DNA of 64,000 nucleotides from Lytechinus pictus (GCF_037042905.1 NC_087252.1:31001994-31065993); one strand, 5' to 3'. Positions 1 to 11,299 are shown, numbered from the stretch's first letter. The notes: generated by a model not told the origin, from the letters alone. Translations and numbers: made by a program.

Positions 1-720
1 CCAATTTGTCATTCCATCAGGTACCAATTAGGTGACACGGCATTTGTTCCTCCGACAATTGCTCCAGGTAATTTCGTCTAAGAAACAGGGTTTTAATAGG
101 TTTAGTGTTGCAATAGGATTTTAGGTTCGCTTTAGTGTAGAGTATAGTGTTATACCCAGGGTTGAAGTTGGCCATTCGATAAGTTCGTGGAAGTTTCTTA
201 TGGGAAATTCATGAAACCACTAACCCTGGACGAACAATGGTATCAAAGTGTTCTTGAGTTAACATGGACTCAACAATCTTCGACCACCCTTGGCAACACT
301 CTTCAACACACGATATATATATCATACAGAAAGCTTCAACACAGATCACGCCCCATTTTCATAACGCACCAACGGCAGGTTCCCGTTTTCATAAATATTG
401 TGTCATAATGAAGGAATGAAGAATGTGCCAAATACAAGACACAGCAACCCACTGAACCCTTGCGACTTGTCCTTAAAGTCCGCCAATTCCTATATCCAGA
501 ATTAAAGATAACCTACCAAACTCAAGGGACTGCAATCGGAACGCAACTCGCCCCATTTTGAATGAATATTTTCATTGCAAGGTTCTATGAGACAACATCC
601 AATGTATGCGATTATGATGCAAACCGTTGACATCCGAAGTATCATAGGTGTCAAACGATGACAGATTTCGTACCGCCTTTTCGGAAGCATTTTCTTTCAT
701 TAAAATCATAATTTAACATT
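1..720. other. no gene recognised
   Basis: Moderately AT-rich sequence. The open frames here are short and lack any domain, splice context or codon pattern that I can defend. No repeat family was recognised. Confidence 0.5.
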
Positions 721-850
721 CTGGTTCCCGTAACACAATGGTCAGCGATTAATCGTACGCTTAATCATAATTGTGGTCAATGCAGTCAATCGTAATAATA
801 AAAATGCTCGACGATCATTACTAAGTTTTGTTTTGTGTTACGGGCCCCTG
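721..850. mobile_element. Foldback MITE with CCCGTAACACAA ends
   Basis: The left end reads CCCGTAACACAA and the right end TTGTGTTACGGG, so about 12-15 bp of terminal inverted repeat enclose a 130-bp non-coding body. The interior contains GCGATTAATCGT and related partial palindromes. The design resembles the larger element at 9517-9789, whose ends read GGGCCCCGT. No clear target duplication was seen. Confidence 0.6.
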
Positions 851-2604
851 GACACACTTCTACAAGACAACGACGGTATTGGGGCGCAGAATGCGACGGA
901 CTTTAATAAAACAATAAAATCCTAGAGTAAAAATAACAAGGGTTTCCATTCTTAGGTTAATTTCATTCGTCACCTGTTTTTATGCCCGGTGTATAGACTA
1001 AACGAACTTTTGAACATCGCTATTATTCAACACATGGTGTATTTATCAGAATGTGCGGACATGTATGTAAAGGTATAATTTAACGATTTGAAATGTATTG
1101 TGTGAAATTGTTCAATAAGATTATCAGAAATTAATTATATCATTTTCCACTCTTATCTTTTGATCTTATGCATATCGTATAAACCAGAAAGATTTTGACA
1201 GTGAGTAAGTGTAAAAGAAGCAGGGATTGTCCATTTACCTATATTTATTTCATCAAAATGAGACAAGATGAAAACAAGTTATGACATTTTTTCAGCTATG
1301 TAATATTTTAGTGAAACCGTTGACGTGAGACCATATTCCCGCCTATTTATTTTTATTTTATCAAATTAAATTTAATCTATGCAAATATTTTCCACAAATA
1401 TTTTTTTTTTAATAGTTGAGAACTGAGTTATTGCATAATAATGTCAATAATGTCAATTGCAGTGGCATTTCATTGTGTCAAAAGGAAGACGTATCGTGCA
1501 TACGTGTATAAAAATACAAAATAATTATGATTTCATGTAATAATACAAGAGAAAAGAACGTCGGGACGACATCACTAACAATCAATACTTAATGATGAAC
1601 TGTTTCTTGAAATTTATTTTTGTTTACTCAATTGGGCGCGGAATATTACAAATGACATCACAAACAACAACACAATCAAAGCTCCATGTTTAATTTCGGT
1701 TGCAAAAAATGTATTATTGGAAGTGTGTTAAAATGTGAATTTTATAATTACAAGTCAATCAAATTATATAACCAGACACCCGAAAAATAACAATAAATCG
1801 CCTTGGAATGTTCCATGCAAATAGCTAAACTTGTCATTTGCAAAGTAAAAATTAGAAAAACTGTGTTATCTGAAAGAATTCTTGACAGTGTCAAGATTTG
1901 AAGTTGTGAAGATCATTAAAATTCACGAATGTGACGTGTGCGCATCTCATGCTTGAGCGAACAACACAGCTATTAACCCTGTTCTCTTTGAAGCTCTCCC
2001 TGAATTTATTCTACATTGTGTGCTATTATGTGTTATTGTTGGTCAATGTTGACAAGATATCATATATCATGTTTAAGCATAGGCTGCTTTTTCCAAGCTC
2101 AATATAAATCTCAAAACTTATTTTGGGCGAGTTGGTTTTGGTTTTGGGGTGTCTGGTCTGGTACGGCGACCTTTAACAAAAGAAACCCATTACCTAAAAG
2201 ATTATCCCTTACCCCCAATGCAGTTCACCACTTCGATTTATAGTCTTGTAATAATGCCCACGATATTGAATTTTTAATACAAATACTGCAATTTACAATT
2301 TGCATAGTGATATATTTCTCAAAAATGAATATTTACATTATTCAAAAATCATTTTATGTCGATAAACATTGTACTACCATTTGTGAACCGAATTCCCAAC
2401 TTAGGTTTTATCATGTTTATAGTTTTATGAAAAAAAAACACAAGCGTTACAAAGAAATTGGCACTGTTGTATAGGTTATCTTAAGAAATCATGACGGAAT
2501 TTGAATTAAAAGAGTTATTATCATATATTATGAGCAAGTGCAATAATAATATGTACGAAAGAAGGAACAGTGTTATAATACAACATAACAAAAAATTGCT
2601 ATCG
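851..2604. other. no gene recognised
   Basis: AT-rich, non-repetitive at the scale I can read. One short plus-strand frame at 2016-2243 has no recognisable domain and no supporting splice signals. It lies downstream (3') of the Ovo-like gene on the minus strand. Confidence 0.45.
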
Positions 2605-3234
2605 CGGAAGAGGTTTACGTTGGAATACTACAATCCCACAACAGTTATCTCTGTATAATTACAAACACATGTCGTTTTCGTCAACATAAAATATGCGTAT
2701 TATTTCTCTATCACCACGAAGTACATTGCGTCGAAAATACTAATAAAATAATCTAAGTAATGCCTTTCATATCCAAAATTAAATACAACTTTACATACAT
2801 GTAAGTATACCCCGCTTTATTTCCCATAACGTGTTATACTGGCCTATTGCGCTAGACGCTACTCAGTACATACAAATAAACCAAGACCTACACCTCATTT
2901 TGTATTCTAAACGAGTATAAATCATTGAATATGATGAATAAAATGTATTATATGTACTAAATAATCCGATATCCATTTTTTATCTACTTAACACATATTA
3001 CGCTATAAATTCGTGATTGAATATAAACGGCGCTTTGTTTAACCAATACAATGCACGAGTTGTGCCAAATTTCAATGATATCAGGACAGGAAAGCGCAAA
3101 GTTCGGCCTAGTTTTGGCAAGGACACGAATGCAAATATTCGTATTCTATGCGACAAAAGTGTGCAAAACGTATGTCTGGACGAGGTAATCCCCCTCCCCC
3201 AGGTATCCCTGTTGTACAGTGCTGAATGTTCGGA

Positions 3235-3550
3235 AACTTTGCCGATTGTAGAGGTGTTGCAGCTCAGTGGATGAGTCTCCGGACTCTGAACCAAAAGGCC
3301 AGGGGTTCAAATTCCACTGCAGCACTCGCGTTCTTTGGCTTGGCCTTTATCATTATTTACCACTCTTCACCAAGATATAGCAAATTGGTACTCGGTAGGA
3401 AAGAATTCCTTGATTGGCTGAGCGTCCGATCAGGGTAGCCTTGCTAAAGCCAAAGTATTCGAATGCAGCGCTTAAAAACATTCGCAATATGCAAGCGCAA
3501 TAAATGTTGCGTATTATTATCATCATTATCATCATCATCATTGTTATCAA
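3235..3550 (+). mobile_element. tRNA-derived SINE (copy A)
   Basis: The head has an A-box-like segment, TTGCAGCTCAGTGGATGAG, and a B-box-like GGGTTCAAATTCC about 50 bp later, as in tRNA-derived SINEs. The body runs through CGGTAGGAAAGAATTCCTTG to a tail AATAAATGTTGCG followed by ATT/ATC microsatellite. A second copy sits at the matching place in copy B (5322-5625), so insertion predates the tandem duplication. Confidence 0.6.
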
Positions 3551-3780
3551 AAGAACGTACGAATAACGCAACAAATACACATAAATATTGCCCTAGATAC
3601 AAAAATAATGCCCTAGATACACAAAAATAATGCCATTATTTTAAACTTATCAAAACCATTTTTGAAGATTTTTTTTCTCATTATAACTACAGTTACAAAA
3701 AAAAATCACATCCTGGGGTATTTTGAGGATATATTACAAATTTAGGTTAACAATATAGCATCTAGTATTAAGATACCCTA

Positions 3781-4135
3781 GCCTTGAGACTGTATGATAT
3801 CTCGAAGACAACGAATCGCCTGGGTGACAGCCACATCGTCTGCCAAAAGTTGTTCTTCGCTTTTAACATCACCATCTTGACTGATCTTCTTGATCTTGTG
3901 CTTCACTTTATATCGAAGACGTTTGACATCGCCAGGCGCGAGTGTGAGATCCACATGTGAAGGTAATGGTCATACGCCTCCTTGGCAGAATTCCTACAGT
4001 CCTCGCACACGTAAATCTTCTTTTGTCGCTTCTTGAAATTGAAGCCGAAGGTTAGTGGCATCCCATGGACCTTACTGAAGTGGGTCTCCAGAGAAACGCG
4101 TGGGTGAAGGTGCGTGGACAGATGTTACACGTGTA
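3781..4135 (-). pseudogene. Broken duplicate of the last Ovo-like exon
   Basis: On the minus strand this stretch repeats the intact exon 6361-6725 from the RPY.CNICPR finger to the SQG-stop end. Compared with the intact copy it has a 1-bp loss near 4100 (within the CGCGTTGGG equivalent), a 6-bp in-frame gain near 4037, and another 1-bp loss near 3929 (GTTTGGGC to GTTTGAC). The two single-base losses break the frame inside finger 3 and again downstream of finger 4. Sequence homology ends before the splice acceptor, so it could not be spliced like the real exon. It is best read as a non-functional pseudo-exon created by tandem duplication. Confidence 0.8.
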
Positions 4136-4137
4136 AG

Positions 4138-4534
4138 GCCTTGTTGGTGAAAAGTAAGAATTTATTTTTATTTGTGGGGCTGTTGGTTTGGAATAAAAAA
4201 TTGCAAACCTAAAAAGTTTTTTGTCCAAACTGAAGTTGATTTTGGTCAAGCTTCTTTATTTTCTCAAACCAACCTGATTTCCTGGGGGATGCCTTTTGTG
4301 TATAACATGTGCAGCACCACTCTCAGAAAAAAAAAACCTCGGGGCTTCTCAGGGACATGCGACAATAACTGTGACAAAAAAGGAACACTTATTCAACGTG
4401 TAAAGAAAGAAAGTTAAACAAAAAACATTAATGTTCAAAGGTAACTCAAAGTATATAAAAAAAATTATCAATAACCAATGTTACTGGCATACAAAAATAT
4501 AGTATTTGTATTTTTCTTCTTTTCTTACAAGGAA
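4138..4534. other. Spacer between the two duplicate copies
   Basis: AT-rich spacer with A-runs at 4327-4337 and 4456. No gene or known repeat was recognised. Confidence 0.4.
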
Positions 4535-4775
4535 ATTATCGTTGAAAGACTACAACCCCACATCAGAAATCTCTGTATATTTACAAACACATGGCAATTT
4601 TCGTTAACATAAAAGCTGAGTATTATTTCACTATTAGCACGAAGCAAATTGCTTCGAAAATACTACAAATATTCTTAGTGATGCCTTTCATATCCAAAAT
4701 GTAACACAAATTTACATACATGTAAGAACCCCGCATTGTTTATTGTACACATATCGTTTTATATTTGCCTATTCA

Positions 4776-4921
4776 GGGGCCGCGGAACGGTTTTCAAAGT
4801 AGGGAGGTGGCTGACCATGCAAAAAATCACAATCATATGGTCATTTTTACGGTTTTGTACACGGATTTGGGAAAAAGTGGAGGCTGAAGCCCCCCCCCCC
4901 CCGCATCTGCGGCCCCTGCTT
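4776..4921. mobile_element. Short element with CAGGGGCCGC / GCGGCCCCTG ends
   Basis: The segment begins CAGGGGCCGCGG and ends CTGCGGCCCCTG, a terminal inverted repeat of about 10 bp. It is absent from the paralogous position in copy A, where CCTATT runs directly into GCGCTAGACGC. The interior has TGACCATGCA and GTGGAGGCTGAAGCCCC, which recur in related form at 40185-40290. This marks it as a member of a dispersed family inserted after the duplication, or lost from copy A. Confidence 0.6.
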
Positions 4922-5321
4922 TTCCGCCAGACGCCACCCAGTACATGAAAGTAAACTAAGAACTACACCTCATTTTGTACTCTAAACGAGTATAAATATT
5001 TTGATATGATGAATAAAATGTTTTATATCGCGAATAATTCGATATCTATTTAAATCTACTTAACATCTATTACGCGAATAAGTCGTGACTGAATAACAAG
5101 GTCTCTTTTTTAACCAATACAAAACTTCAATGATATCGGGACGGGAAAGCGCAAAGTTTTGCCTAAGTCTGGCAAGGACACAAATGCAAAAAAAAAAAAA
5201 AAAAAGTAACATTCGTATTATATGTGACAAAAGTGGGCAAAACGGATGCCTGGAAAAAAGCAATCCCCCACGTCCCTGTTGGAGAGTGCTGAATGCTCAG
5301 AAACTAGGCCAATTTCAGAGG

Positions 5322-5625
5322 TGTTGTAGCTCACTGGATGAGTCTCCAGACTCTGAACCAAAAGGTCTGGGTTTCAAATCCAACCTTAGCAATCGCGCCC
5401 TTTGGCTAGGCTTTTACATATATCTTCATCTGCCACTCTTCACCAACATGTAACAAATGGGTACTCGGTAGGAAATAATTCCTTGTATTGTTTGAGCGTC
5501 TGATCAGGGTAGCCTTGCTAAAGCCAGAGTATTCGTATGCAGCTTAGAAACATTCGCAATATGCAAGCGCAATAAATTTTGCGTATTATTATCATCATTA
5601 TCATCATCATCATCATTATCATCAA
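5322..5625 (+). mobile_element. tRNA-derived SINE (copy B)
   Basis: Same family and position as 3235-3550. The A-box-like TAGCTCACTGGATGAG and B-box-like GGTTTCAAATCC are followed by the same body and an AATAAATTTTGCG plus ATC microsatellite tail. The two copies came with the tandem duplication rather than by independent insertion. Confidence 0.6.
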
Positions 5626-6134
5626 GTGTTTGCGGGTGGTACTTGGAGTCGCTTTTGTCTTGATTAAGAAAAAAACAAATACGAACGAATAGCAACTCCA
5701 AAAGATCGTGCCAACGATTGGCTTGGCTTCATAACATGGAGCGAGAGTATGAGGAGGCACTTTTGTCGCAGGACATTCGAGTGGCGGACCGTGCCCTTTC
5801 TTTGTTATATTCACATCCCTGCAAGACTTTTTCAAAATGGAAGGGAGCCATGTGAAAACGAAGTCTAACAATGGATCATTCTGCCCACCCGTCAACGTGG
5901 TCATGTACAGTTAATTAAGAAATGTGTTGCAGAATTCCAATCTAACGCGACTCTTAAAACTCAAACCCAACTCCATATCTAACCATATAACGGACGTTGA
6001 GTTCTTGCCTATTCATTTTCAGGTGTGCTTAAAGTCAGCTGGTTCTCCTACCGGAGTATAAATTATCTACCAAGTTAATGCTGTTTTCAAATTCATACGA
6101 ATCAGTCAAGCAATTACAAAAATTACGAGTTGAA
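5626..6134. other. ~510-bp segment unique to copy B
   Basis: In copy A the SINE tail runs almost directly into AAAGAACGTACGAATAACGC. In copy B about 510 bp intervene before AAAGAACGTCCGAATAATGC. The segment begins right after the ATC microsatellite and carries no frame or repeat that I recognise. It could be an insertion in B or a deletion in A. Confidence 0.55.
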
Positions 6135-6360
6135 AAAAGAACGTCCGAATAATGCAACAAATACACAAAAATAATGCCCTAGATACAAAAATAATTCCCT
6201 AGATACACAAAAAAAAATGCCATGATTTTAAACTTAACAAACCATTTTTGAAGATTTTTTCTCATTATAACTACAGTTACAAAAAAAATCACATCCTGGG
6301 GTATTTTGAGGATATATTACACATTTAGGTTAACAATATAGCATCTAGTATTAAGATACC

Positions 6361-6725
6361 CTAGCCTTGAGACTGTATGATATCTCGAAGACAACGAATT
6401 GCCTGGGTGACAGCCACATCGTCTGCCAAAAGTTGTTCCTCGCTTTTAACATCACCATATTGACTGATCTTCTTGATCCTGTGCTTCACTTTATGTCGAA
6501 GACGTTTGGGCATCGCCAGGCGCGAGTGTGAGATCCACATGTGAAGGTAATGGTCATACGCCTCCTTGGCAGAATTCCCACAGTCCTCGCACACGTAAAT
6601 CTTCTTTCGTCGCTCCTTGAAGCCGTAGGTCAGTGGCATCCCATGGACCTTGCTGATGTGGGTCTCCAGAGAGACGCGTTGGGTGAAGGAGCGTGGGCAG
6701 ATGTTGCACTTGTAAGGCCTTACAC
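6361..6725 (-). CDS. ovo: Ovo-like zinc-finger protein, last coding exon
   Basis: Terminal exon of the Ovo-like gene, encoding about 120 residues and ending SQG-stop at 6361-6363. The acceptor is TGCTCCAAAG at 6727-6726. The two leading bases GT complete a glycine codon split by the intron, so the joined reading is HTG-VRPYKC, the linker typical of Ovo proteins. Finger 3 is CNIC-x12-H-x4-H (CNICPRSFTQ...ISKVH). A basic KERRKKIYVCEDC stretch follows, then finger 4 with C-x2-C-x12-H-x4-H. KERR.K.YVCE.C between fingers 3 and 4 is characteristic of the Ovo/OVOL family, whose members are nuclear transcription factors of epithelial and germline differentiation. The tail is basic, then acidic, with no further domain. 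A broken duplicate lies at 3781-4135. Confidence 0.9.
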
Positions 6726-6892
6726 CTTTGGAGCATAAAGAAAACAATACGATTAAGAGGAAAATCATTCAACTTGATTTAGGAAATACCAGCGTGAATC
6801 TTATACCAAAAGCATTCCTCACATGTACTTCATTGTATTGACGTTTGCGATCTCATGATTAACAAGGCCTAAAATATGCCATCCTTTCTTTG

Positions 6893-7015
6893 AGGGCGTC
6901 GTGGTCTAGTGGTTACAATTCTCGTCTTTTAACAAGAGGGACGAGGGTTCCAATACCAGCCATAGTGGATTTCCATTCAGCAGGACGTTTACCCACATGT
7001 TCAATGGCGTACCTG
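6893..7015 (+). mobile_element. SINE-like fragment with tRNA-like head, in last intron
   Basis: The A-box-like CGTGGTCTAGTGGTTAC and B-box-like GAGGGTTCCAATACC are spaced as in a tRNA. They are followed by CAGCAGGACGTTTACCCACATG, a body common in SINEs of marine invertebrates. The acceptor and D stems do not pair well, so it is not a working tRNA gene. Confidence 0.5.
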
Positions 7016-7320
7016 GGATTTTTCACAGGGGGGGGGGGGGCAAAACCGTCCGCCAAAAAAATTGACAAGCAAAAAAAAAAAAAAAAGGTCTTCATTCAAT
7101 CACAAATGAAGGACTCGTACCAGAACAAAATTTGACAAGCAAAAAAAAAAAATAAATAAAAAAAAAAAAAAAAAAAGGGTTTCAAGCTCATCGGGGGGGG
7201 GGGGGCAAAAAAGGTCTTCAAGCTCGTCAGGGGGGCATGGATACGTCCTTTGCATGGGTTGTGGCTCGTCAGGGGGGGCAGACTGCCCCCTCTGCCCCCC
7301 CCCCCCCCCCCCCCGTAGGT
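7016..7320. repeat. G-run / A-run repeat relic (last intron of Ovo-like gene)
   Basis: Alternating G10-13, A15-18 and C17 runs separate short units such as GGTCTTCAAGCTCGTCAGG. The pattern recurs at 22630-22890. The short frames that cross it are low-complexity and not genes. Homopolymer lengths here are likely uncertain in the assembly. Confidence 0.6.
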
Positions 7321-7603
7321 ACGCTAGTGCACATGTTGCTGCACTCAACTCAGGTGGGCTTAATGGGTACCAGGCAGGTTTAATTTATTGAATGCAAAAC
7401 GCCTTCACCAGATAGAACTACAGCCTGCATGTATAGTGCGCCGTTAAATATAGGCAACTAGATAATAGCCTTCTCACAAATGTTATATATTACATAACAT
7501 TACTACTTCCACCAGTTTCTCTTGCAGAGTGAATTATCTACTGACATACATTTTACTTTAATATAACCTTCACTTAAGAAAACAAATTAATGACCAACAG
7601 TAC

Positions 7604-9254
7604 CTGTATGAATGCGGCAGTGCCTTTTCAGGTCGAACTTGTCCTGGAAACCCTTCTCACAAAAAATGCAGATATGGGTCTTAGTATGGTTGTGTTCCGT
7701 GACCATATGCCTTTTGTATGCTCTTTCCGTGTTAAATGTGCTGCAGCAGCTACTGCACCTGTGTTTCTGCTTTGACCTATGTAATGTTCTTCGAAACTGT
7801 ACTACACCTTTCCCAGAAGATGGAGAGTCGGGGATGAGAAGAGATGCGGAATCAGGATGTTCAGGGGTCTGGCTCATATGCTCGTTGACAAGTTTCGGTC
7901 CGGGTGCGTGTTCCCACCGACTAAATCCTTGACTTGTTTCGGGTTTTCTCTGGCCAACTGCGAACGTATCGTTTGAAGTTCCTGATTCGATTACATGGTA
8001 AGCACGGAATCTGTCAGACTGTTGTGTGGAAGAGTCATTGGAGATGATTGATGTAAATGAGGTTGAAACATCCAATGAATCCTTCGAGTTGTAGTTTTCT
8101 TTGAACTTCTGACCGTTTTTCCTCGCAGGTATTCCAGTCTCTAAAACTGTGTATTCTAGCATCGGTTGAGTTGTCTTAAAATGTTGAGAAGAGCTCTTAG
8201 GATCACTTACGGGCCTTGGAATAGAAGGTCCTCCAAGTTCGTTTGGTGGTATCAAATTCGTGGATGAGGTTACTGCTGTTTTCTTTGAGAACCGAAGGTT
8301 TTCGTGAACTGGATTGTTCTGGTTTCGAAACAATGTTGCGTTTCCCGATGTGGATACTTGTCTATCTGACGTTGTGGGTAGATATCGCTGTTGTTTCAAA
8401 TGTGTCCATCTGGAAGACCTTGGTTCTATTGAGATAGGTTGTGGAATCGTCCCATTTATCCCCTGAGACGGCTGACCCGAAACTTTCTTCGAAGACTGGC
8501 AAACGTTTGGTAAATATTGACGTTTGTTAGATACATGTTCGGAGTAGAAAATATTTCGAAAGGCATCCCCGTTTTCGTGAGAGGTTGCTGAATTGTTATT
8601 TGAACTAATCCGACGATCTGGGCTACATGCTTTTGGACATATATCCTCAAGATAGGTAACCTGCGAAACTTCTAGCACTACGTCGGATGAATGAAATGAC
8701 TCTGTTTCCATCGGTGCATATGACGCTGGGGAATCCTCCATAAGACATTCTCTAGATTGGTATGCATTTATGGAGCGGGAGGTTGAATGGCTGAAATCTG
8801 GTTCTTGAGAACATGAGGTATGAAGTTCGCGGAGTAGATCCAATACCAGGTCACGTTTCGCTACAGCGTCAAGATAATATGACTTTAGCAATGACATGCA
8901 ATTTGATCGGCCTGGTTGTTTCCCTGTTTCATCTTGAACTACCCGAATGATATCTTCCAAAGAAGGTAAGCTATTATTGGGCCTCTCAGGCAATAGAAGA
9001 CTATTCATCGATTCATATAAATTAGGGAATACGTGGTTTCGGATGCGTTTTGATGTGTAATATTGTGTTATAGTATCGCCTGATTGATGTAGTCCATTGT
9101 CAATAGAGAATCTCTGAGTGTGGCAATTTTGGACAGACTTTTGCATCAAATCTGAATGAAGCACTTGATTCATACCTCCGTTGTACATGTAGAGCGTATC
9201 GTTATCTGGATTAACAGGGCGCTTGTACGCTTCTGTCGGTAGTGCAAATATATC
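7604..9254 (-). CDS. ovo: Ovo-like zinc-finger protein, large internal exon
   Basis: Internal exon of 1651 bp (550 codons plus one base). The acceptor is TTTTCATTGTCCAG at 9256-9255 and the donor is CATACAG|GTACTG at 7604/7603. It enters in phase 0 and leaves in phase 1, matching the neighbouring exons. Most of the encoded protein is Ser/Thr/Asn/Gln-rich and low in predicted structure, as in the regulatory part of Ovo proteins. The last 60 residues hold finger 1 (CSSC-x12-H-x4-H) and finger 2 (CIFCEKGFQDKFDLKRHCRIH), the second closely resembling the Ovo pattern CGKGFND.FDLKRH. Finger 1 departs from the usual Ovo first finger (ML.RHMKCH becomes AYKRHMVTEH). This, with the long unstructured region, suggests a divergent paralogue. 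Without the splice the frame would run on for TVGH and stop. Confidence 0.88.
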
Positions 9255-9516
9255 CTGGACAATGAAAAATATATATATATATATATTCCTACAAGCAAAA
9301 AGTTAAGTTATATACTTTATGTATACATTATATAGGGGGTAATATACAACGCTTGAAACATAGACACAATGTCTCCATTTTAAAGGAGTTCTGTATTGTA
9401 TTTTATCTCCCATTGTCAACATTGGGTTATAAAGTACATAAATGAAAAAAAAATACAAATGAAGAGTCAATAGAAAGGTTGTGATTTGTGAAGGACTGAA
9501 CAGTGAAACAAGTTCT

Positions 9517-9789
9517 GGGCCCCGTCTTACAAAGAGTTGCGATTGATCTGATCAATCGCACCTATGGACGGCCAGCAACGTCAACATGTATTATTCATGG
9601 TTGTTCAAAATATTTTCTAACTATGATGTATATTCATGCATTCACTGTTTTCTTGAAAATTCACTGTGCTTCTTTTTGTTTACAAAGGACATTGTGCAAA
9701 TTTTCTTATAGAAAAAATTATGACACTGATGGATTTCCATATAGTTACGATTGATTGGATCAATCGTAACTCTTTGTAATACGGGGCCC
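9517..9789. mobile_element. Foldback MITE with GGGCCCCGT ends
   Basis: Terminal inverted repeats of about 31 bp with two mismatches: GGGCCCCGTCTTACAAAG at the left and its complement ending ACGGGGCCC at the right. Each continues into GATTGATC palindromes (GCGATTGATCTGATCAATCGC). The 273-bp body has no coding potential. It lies in the intron between the two Ovo-like exons. Confidence 0.8.
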
Positions 9790-9941
9790 TGATGTCACCA
9801 TGAAAGTTCGTATATAATGTGTGGCATACATTTGCGTAGAATCGTTTACCCACCATCGTTAAGGTTTTACAGTTTGTGGCATTACAAGAGAACCAGATAA
9901 TTAATATAGAATTTGTGGAATTAATATTTGTTTTTGCTTAC

Positions 9942-10123
9942 CGAGGGGGATTTTGTAATGATCCCTTCTCTGTTGTTAACCACGTTAGTGCTCCAGCTAT
10001 GACGTTCATGGCGGATAACATTACCGTTCTTCCCATGGGTATTCCCTGGTGAAGATCCCTGGTTCGATAGCCATGCTTTCCCTGAGCCTGATATGGACAG
10101 ATCTATTGGTCCATCTTCTACAT
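9942..10123 (-). CDS. ovo: Ovo-like zinc-finger protein, second recognised exon
   Basis: Exon of 182 bp with acceptor AATTTGCAG at 10125-10124 and a strong donor TCG|GTAAGC at 9942/9941. Two leading bases complete a codon split by the previous intron (G|AT, Asp), then 60 codons follow, ending in phase 0. The translation opens VEDGPIDLSISG. A P-[IVL]-DLS element is a CtBP-type binding motif found in many repressors and is frequent in Ovo proteins. The remainder is polar. The frame continues into the large exon (KSPS then DIFALP). Confidence 0.8.
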
Positions 10124-10701
10124 CTGCAAATTATCGATCAAATTAAACCGAAACGTAGTATAGAAAGTGTTCAGTGGCATATCATTTCATTCGTACGTTG
10201 AGATGAATTTATAGTTTGCATTCTCTTTTTACCCTCTGCTAAAAAGAGCAAAATACCACATAGTGTTTTTTTTTTCATAGGGGGGGGGGGTATGTGAAGA
10301 TCTGATTCACACTATCCTCAAATCTATTAGTGTGATGATAATTTCATATGGTGACACTTAGCTACAGTATAAGTGTAAACAGTGTGTTTAAATACAGGAC
10401 TATGTTTACATGTGATTTCTGGTGATTTGCCTGTAAAGAATGATAAAGGAATTTACCTGTGAGTTGTGTTTACTTACAATGTTTCATTTCAAAACTCTGT
10501 TGTACCCTCAATTTGGAATACAGTTGTTTTAGTACCTATTCAAAAATCTAAACCAAACACATTACCATGATTACAGAACTTGCGTCCTATCTCATTAACT
10601 TCCTTCTTTACCAAACGTGCTGAATATTTTATATGTAAATGGTTTATTCCAGATGCTGTATGGTGCATTAATCCTAACCAGTACGGAAATCGACCTGGAT
10701 T

Positions 10702-11297
10702 AAAGGGATGGTCCGGGCTGAAAATATTTATATCTAAATAAAGAGAGTAAAATTCACACAAAAAAATGCAGAAAATGTTATCAAAGTCAGATAACAAATA
10801 ACGAAGTTGTTGAAGTTTTAAATTCATTAATCTTTTGTGAAAACAGTTATATGCACATCGTCATGAATATTCATTAGGTGGGCTGATGATGTCACATCCC
10901 CACTTCCCGTTTTTTTATGTTATTACATGAAATCATAATTGTTCCATTTTATCATACATGTGTAAATGATGTGTCTCCACCATTATGAAATAAGTTGCGG
11001 CAATAAATAACCAATGCACTTAATCAGTTGTCAATCCAATTGCTGTAGTTCTTGGTAGACATTTTTCACACAAAAAAACTAATTTCATATAATAAAATAC
11101 AAAACACGTGGAGATATGACATCATCAGCCCACCTAATGAATATTCATGAATACATGCCTAGAATAGTTTCACCGGAATAATGCAAATCTTTAACATTCA
11201 ATAACTTCGTTATTTGTTATCCGATTTTGATCAAATATTCAGCATTTTGCTCTGTGAATTTCACTTTATTTATTGAAATATTGAGATATATTTTTAG
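10702..11297. mobile_element. Long foldback element (~600 bp, arms ~200 bp)
   Basis: The left arm (GATAACAAATAACGAAGTTG, then CATGAATATTCATTAGGTGG) reappears inverted at the right (CCACCTAATGAATATTCATG, then CAATAACTTCGTTATTTG). Arms are imperfect and leave a central ~190 bp around 10915-11110. There is no coding capacity. Related elements lie at 24740-25178 and 29550-30215, sharing the ACATCCGATTTTGAT-type arm. Confidence 0.75.
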
Positions 11298-11299
11298 TT

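Larger units (their letters stand above)
2605..4137. repeat. Tandem duplication, distal copy A (includes broken last exon)
   Basis: This block aligns by eye with 4535-6720. Shared landmarks in the same order include ATCTCTGTATA, TTTACATACATGTAAG, CACCTCATTTTGTA, the GCGCAAAGTT block, a SINE, GCCCTAGATACA, and the last exon of the Ovo-like gene. Copy A lacks the 4776-4921 and 5626-6134 insertions found in copy B. Homology stops inside the exon start, at AAGGCCTT near 4137, so the intron acceptor was not retained. Confidence 0.8.
4535..6720. repeat. Tandem duplication, proximal copy B (includes intact last exon)
   Basis: Counterpart of 2605-4137 in the same orientation. It is longer because it carries two extra segments, about 4776-4921 and 5626-6134. 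It holds the intact terminal coding exon of the Ovo-like gene, which splices correctly to the upstream exon. Confidence 0.8.

Noticed and set aside
3240..3320. Possible tRNA gene
   Set aside because: SINE head with the same body as 5322-5625; not a cloverleaf.
6893..6962. Possible tRNA gene
   Set aside because: A- and B-box-like words exist but stems do not pair and a SINE body follows.
7587..7603. In-frame extension of the large exon to a stop (TVGH)
   Set aside because: The donor GTACTG at 7603 joins in phase to an exon restoring HTGVRPYKC, so these codons are intronic.
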